A DNA stretch of 64,000 nucleotides, taken from contig NZ_CP009920.1 in assembly GCF_000832985.1 (NCBI RefSeq), positions 2,908,501 to 2,972,500 of the forward strand, in the 5' to 3' direction. This DNA is from Priestia megaterium NBRC 15308 = ATCC 14581 (GTDB lineage: Bacteria; Bacillota; Bacilli; Bacillales; Bacillaceae_H). The notes under the pieces were generated by a model that worked only from the letters and a program-made list of their open reading frames with translations, did no database searches and had not been told where the DNA came from. Below are positions 61,592 to 64,000 of the stretch, one piece after another. Position numbers and translations under genes: made by a program. Numbering within the stretch: the stretch's first letter is position 1; each line of letters starts with the position of its first letter.

Positions 61592-62263
61592 ATGTTAAGA
61601 GTCGCAATTGCAGAAGACGATTTTCGAATTGCTCAAGTTCAAGAGCGATTTTTATTAGAAGTAGATGGTGTGGAAGTTGTAGGTAAAGCGTTGAATGCAA
61701 AAGAGACGCTTGAAATGCTAAAGGAGAAGAAAGTTGATTTACTTCTTTTAGACATCTATATGCCAGATGAAATGGGAACAGATTTACTGCCAAAAATCAG
61801 AGCGCGGTTTCCACACGTTGACGTTATAGTGGTAACGGCTGCCACCGAAAAAAACATTGTAGAAATCTGTTTGAGAAACGGCGTCGTTAATTATTTGATT
61901 AAGCCGGTTATGATGGAATCCTTCATTAATGCTATTAAACAGTATCAAGAGAAAAAGGAACTGTTTAGTACGCATGAAGAAGTAGATCAATCATTTATTG
62001 ATGCGTACTTTGGACATGTCAGGACAAAGCCAAAAGCGGATAAATCTCTTCCTTCAGGTATTGATGGTATCACATTACAAAAGTCAAAAGATATTTTAAA
62101 AAGCATCAAAGGAATTACGATCGAAGAGATGGGGCAGCACATGGGAGTATCTAGAACGACAGCTAGACGATATTTAGAGTATCTAGTATCAACTGGTGAA
62201 TGTCACGTTGAATATGATTATGGGATTATTGGACGGCCAGAGCGCAAGTACTATTTAGCGTAG
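61592..62263 (+). CDS. citT: Response regulator CitT
   Basis: A 223-residue CitB-family regulator. Receiver: AEDD at residues 8-11, phospho-acceptor in LLLLDIYMPDEMG, and Lys in YLIKPVMMESF. The C-terminal HTH has TIEEMGQHMGVSRTTARRYLEYL, written in parts TIEEMGQHMG and VSRTTARRYLEYL. In B. subtilis it activates citM in the presence of citrate. ATG 61592 follows GGGGAGAG; the frame extends 8 codons upstream into that site. yflP follows after 24 bp. Confidence 0.92.
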   Translation: MLRVAIAEDDFRIAQVQERFLLEVDGVEVVGKALNAKETLEMLKEKKVDLLLLDIYMPDEMGTDLLPKIRARFPHVDVIVVTAATEKNIVEICLRNGVVNYLIKPVMMESFINAIKQYQEKKELFSTHEEVDQSFIDAYFGHVRTKPKADKSLPSGIDGITLQKSKDILKSIKGITIEEMGQHMGVSRTTARRYLEYLVSTGECHVEYDYGIIGRPERKYYLA

Positions 62264-62287
62264 CATTAGCCTTGAAGGATGGTATAT

Positions 62288-63256
62288 ATGATCAAAAAGC
62301 TCATGATAGTGTTTATAAGTGTATTGCTTGTTAGCTGTTCTTCTCCCTCTAAAAAAGACCGTATTGATATGGGGGAAATTGAAATTGTGGCAGCCGGTGC
62401 AAAAGGCGGAGGAGCAGACGCAACAGTAAGAGCCATTCAACAAGTGCTAACGGAAAAGAAGATTGTGAAGGTACCCGTTTCTGTTAGTAATAAAATAGGT
62501 GGGCAAGGTGAAGAAGGATGGAAATATATTAAACAGAGAAAAGAAGGGAATATTGTTTCCGGAAATTCCAGCTTGCTGATTACAAATAATTTGCTAGGGC
62601 AAAGTCAATTAACATATAAAGACTTTACTCCGCTCGCTATTTTAACATCTGAATGGGAGGTCATCGTAGTTCCTGCTAACTCTCCTATATATAATTTAAA
62701 ACAGCTCATACGCACGTTAAATCAAAGTGAATCCAGCATGAAAGTGGGAATATCACCTCGCTTAGGAAACGACGATCATTTATCGTTCATGCAGCTAAAT
62801 AAAAAAGCAGGCGTAGACTCTTCCAAGCTTGAGTTCTTCGTTTACAACAGCAGTCATAAAGTGATCGATGCACTCGTTCATCATCAGCTAGATGTAGCAC
62901 CTATGTCATTATCAGAAGTGAAAAAGCAGTATGAACAAGGGCAGGTAAGAATACTCGCCGTTTCTTCTCCCAGCAGGCTAGAAGAGTTAAAAGAGATCCC
63001 AACGTGGAAAGAAGCGGGAATTGACGTAACGTTTAGCCATTGGAGAGGTCTAATGGGACCGCCTAATATGACCAAAGAGCAGGTAGCATATTGGAATAAG
63101 ACAGTGTATGAAATGGTTCATACAAAAGAATGGGAACAGCTGCTTAAAGATAACGATTTAACCTCTTTTTATAAAAATAGCAGCGGTGCTAAAGTCTTTC
63201 TTGAACAGCAAAGCAAGCTGTATTCTGACTTAATGGGCGGAACAAATGATGAATAA
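62288..63256 (+). CDS. yflP: Tripartite tricarboxylate carrier-type binding lipoprotein (YflP/TctC)
   Basis: A 322-residue extracytoplasmic binding protein. Residues 1-16 are a lipoprotein signal and Cys17 (LVSC) the lipidated residue. The Bug/TctC fold follows (VAAGAKGGGADATVRAIQQ, split over 62386-62442; SNKIGGQGEEGW). No tctA or tctB membrane genes are present. In B. subtilis yflP also lies beside citS-citT and citM. By analogy with DctB, it may present citrate or a related acid to CitS; this is inferred. ATG 62288 follows GAAGGATGG. Confidence 0.88.
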   Translation: MIKKLMIVFISVLLVSCSSPSKKDRIDMGEIEIVAAGAKGGGADATVRAIQQVLTEKKIVKVPVSVSNKIGGQGEEGWKYIKQRKEGNIVSGNSSLLITNNLLGQSQLTYKDFTPLAILTSEWEVIVVPANSPIYNLKQLIRTLNQSESSMKVGISPRLGNDDHLSFMQLNKKAGVDSSKLEFFVYNSSHKVIDALVHHQLDVAPMSLSEVKKQYEQGQVRILAVSSPSRLEELKEIPTWKEAGIDVTFSHWRGLMGPPNMTKEQVAYWNKTVYEMVHTKEWEQLLKDNDLTSFYKNSSGAKVFLEQQSKLYSDLMGGTNDE

Positions 63257-63264
63257 ATATAATA

Positions 63265-63601
63265 GAAAGAGGTTGGGATAAAAGGATTTTAGACGGAGTG
63301 AAAAACGAACCATTGATCAAGATTTTTGATTCGTGTTTCGTTTTTTTGTTTTGGTGAGCATAGTTTCATCTGTTCTGTTCCTTCTAGCAGTTGATTGGAG
63401 GGCAAGACGAAGACTCCTGCGGGAAAAGCGGAAGGGGTGAGACCCCACAGGAGAGTAAGCGACGAGGAGGCTCACCGGCCGCCCGCGGAAAGCGAAGTCT
63501 TGCACGGAAATCAACTGCGGAGTCAAAAGCAGTTCAGCTCATATATCTCATTTGTTCGTCTTTAGATTGAATTCATTTCGGTATGTCTTAACCTCTTTCT
63601 A
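63265..63601 (+). repeat. Interspersed terminator-bearing repeat, copy E
   Basis: About 335 bp, full length. Ends GAAAGAGGTTGGGATAAAA and TATGTCTTAACCTCTTTC are inverted repeats. The hairpin (63303-63342) has mismatches, ending in TTTTTTT. The central palindrome is intact (CAGTTGATT...AATCAACTG; ACTCCTGCGGG with CCCCACAGGAG). It begins 8 bp after the yflP stop and ends exactly at the stop of the convergent LysR gene. Confidence 0.87.
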
Positions 63602-64000
63602 TCAGTGTACATCTTTTAAATCCAAGTTTTGAATGAACTCAATAAAAGCTTTTACGATGTTAATCTTTAATGAATCCTCATGATAAAACATCCATGTACT
63701 GCGCGTTAAAGGCTGCTGGTCTTTTGTTTTTAACGTGTATCTGTAAATCTCGGCTGCGTCATCAAGCAGCATACTCGGCAAAATCGCGTAACCGAGTCCG
63801 TTTACAACCATCTTTTTGCATGTTTCTGCTTTATCCACTTCAATACTGACAAGGGGAGGCTGAGAGTAATTTTCAGCCCACCAGTTATCAACAGATGTTT
63901 TTAAAAAACGATCTTGGTGATAGTCAATCCGAGGTAGATTGGGAAGGTTGTTTATGTCGACAGGCTGTGCAGACGCAATGCAAATTGTTTCTTTAAAAAG
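63602..64000 (-). CDS. LysR-family regulator, C-terminal part (5' end outside window)
   Basis: The frame is open from the window edge to the stop at 63602, giving about 132 C-terminal residues. The segment KAETCKKMVVNGLGYAILPSML is the end of the LysR effector-binding domain; a WWAENY segment and an aromatic C-terminal helix follow the same fold. The DNA-binding part lies beyond the window, so the regulator's target is unknown. It is convergent with yflP across repeat copy E. Confidence 0.8.
   Translation of the reverse strand, partial: LFKETICIASAQPVDINNLPNLPRIDYHQDRFLKTSVDNWWAENYSQPPLVSIEVDKAETCKKMVVNGLGYAILPSMLLDDAAEIYRYTLKTKDQQPLTRSTWMFYHEDSLKINIVKAFIEFIQNLDLKDVH

Noticed and set aside
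63317-63526. Open frames within the repeat copies (for example 63317-63526 and 55717-55992)
   Set aside because: They are created by the GC-rich palindrome, have no ribosome site, and are not kept among copies.

Overview
The window reads as chromosome of a low-GC Bacillaceae bacterium, most likely the Priestia (Bacillus) megaterium group. The best single clue is a 261-residue glucose 1-dehydrogenase (45954-46739) that agrees almost residue for residue with the B. megaterium enzyme as I remember it, in an operon with a GlcU-type glucose carrier. A PEP carboxylase gene (absent from B. subtilis) and many genes in B. subtilis-like clusters (glnK-glnL/glsA-glnT, yknWXYZ, nupG with its guanine riboswitch, dctB/S/R/P, citM/citS/citT/yflP) agree with this. 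There are no rRNA or tRNA genes, no CRISPR array, no prophage and no intact transposase.

Layout. 1-4303: biotin-independent malonate decarboxylase operon (end of mdcA, mdcB, mdcC, a fused mdcD-mdcE, mdcG). 4343-9326: glutamine two-component system GlnK/GlnL, divergent from glutaminase and glutamine carrier, with a TTTTGT-N4-TTTTGT operator between them. 9356-15379: a sodium-solute symporter with a small DUF3311-type partner, a cupin, a ZTP-type riboswitch in front of an amino-acid permease, and a lipoprotein. 15530-24254: acyl-CoA thioesterase, PEP carboxylase, a Rieske oxygenase, a FetAB-like ABC exporter and an O-acetylhomoserine sulfhydrylase. 24599-28295: yknWXYZ-type ABC system. 28365-33716: intracellular subtilisin, stand-alone dihydropteroate synthase, LiaG-like protein, guanine riboswitch and nupG. 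34032-38275: amino-acid permease and a BirA-controlled bioY-bioD-bioA operon. 38437-44856: a YolD-like small protein, a TerC-family protein and the C4-dicarboxylate system. 45076-49544: glcU-gdh, an ApbE/ferric-reductase-like operon and an HTH/membrane pair. 49694-56675: two more YolD-like small proteins around ltaS, a divergent GNAT/MocR pair, homocysteine methyltransferase and an FAH-family hydrolase. 57086-64000: a broken membrane protein gene, an HExxH protein, the citrate system and the end of a LysR regulator.

Common themes. Much of the window serves uptake and sensing of small organic acids and amino acids. Two loci (dct and cit) have the same four-part design: an extracytoplasmic binding protein, a CitA/DcuS-like kinase, a CitB/DcuR-like regulator and a one-gene secondary carrier. 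Both carriers have CcpA (cre) sites upstream.

The most unusual feature is an interspersed repeat of about 330 bp with inverted ends. It occurs six times (four near full length, two shortened), always in the same orientation and always within about 10 nt after a stop codon. Each copy carries a terminator hairpin whose stem sequence differs between copies while the pairing is kept.
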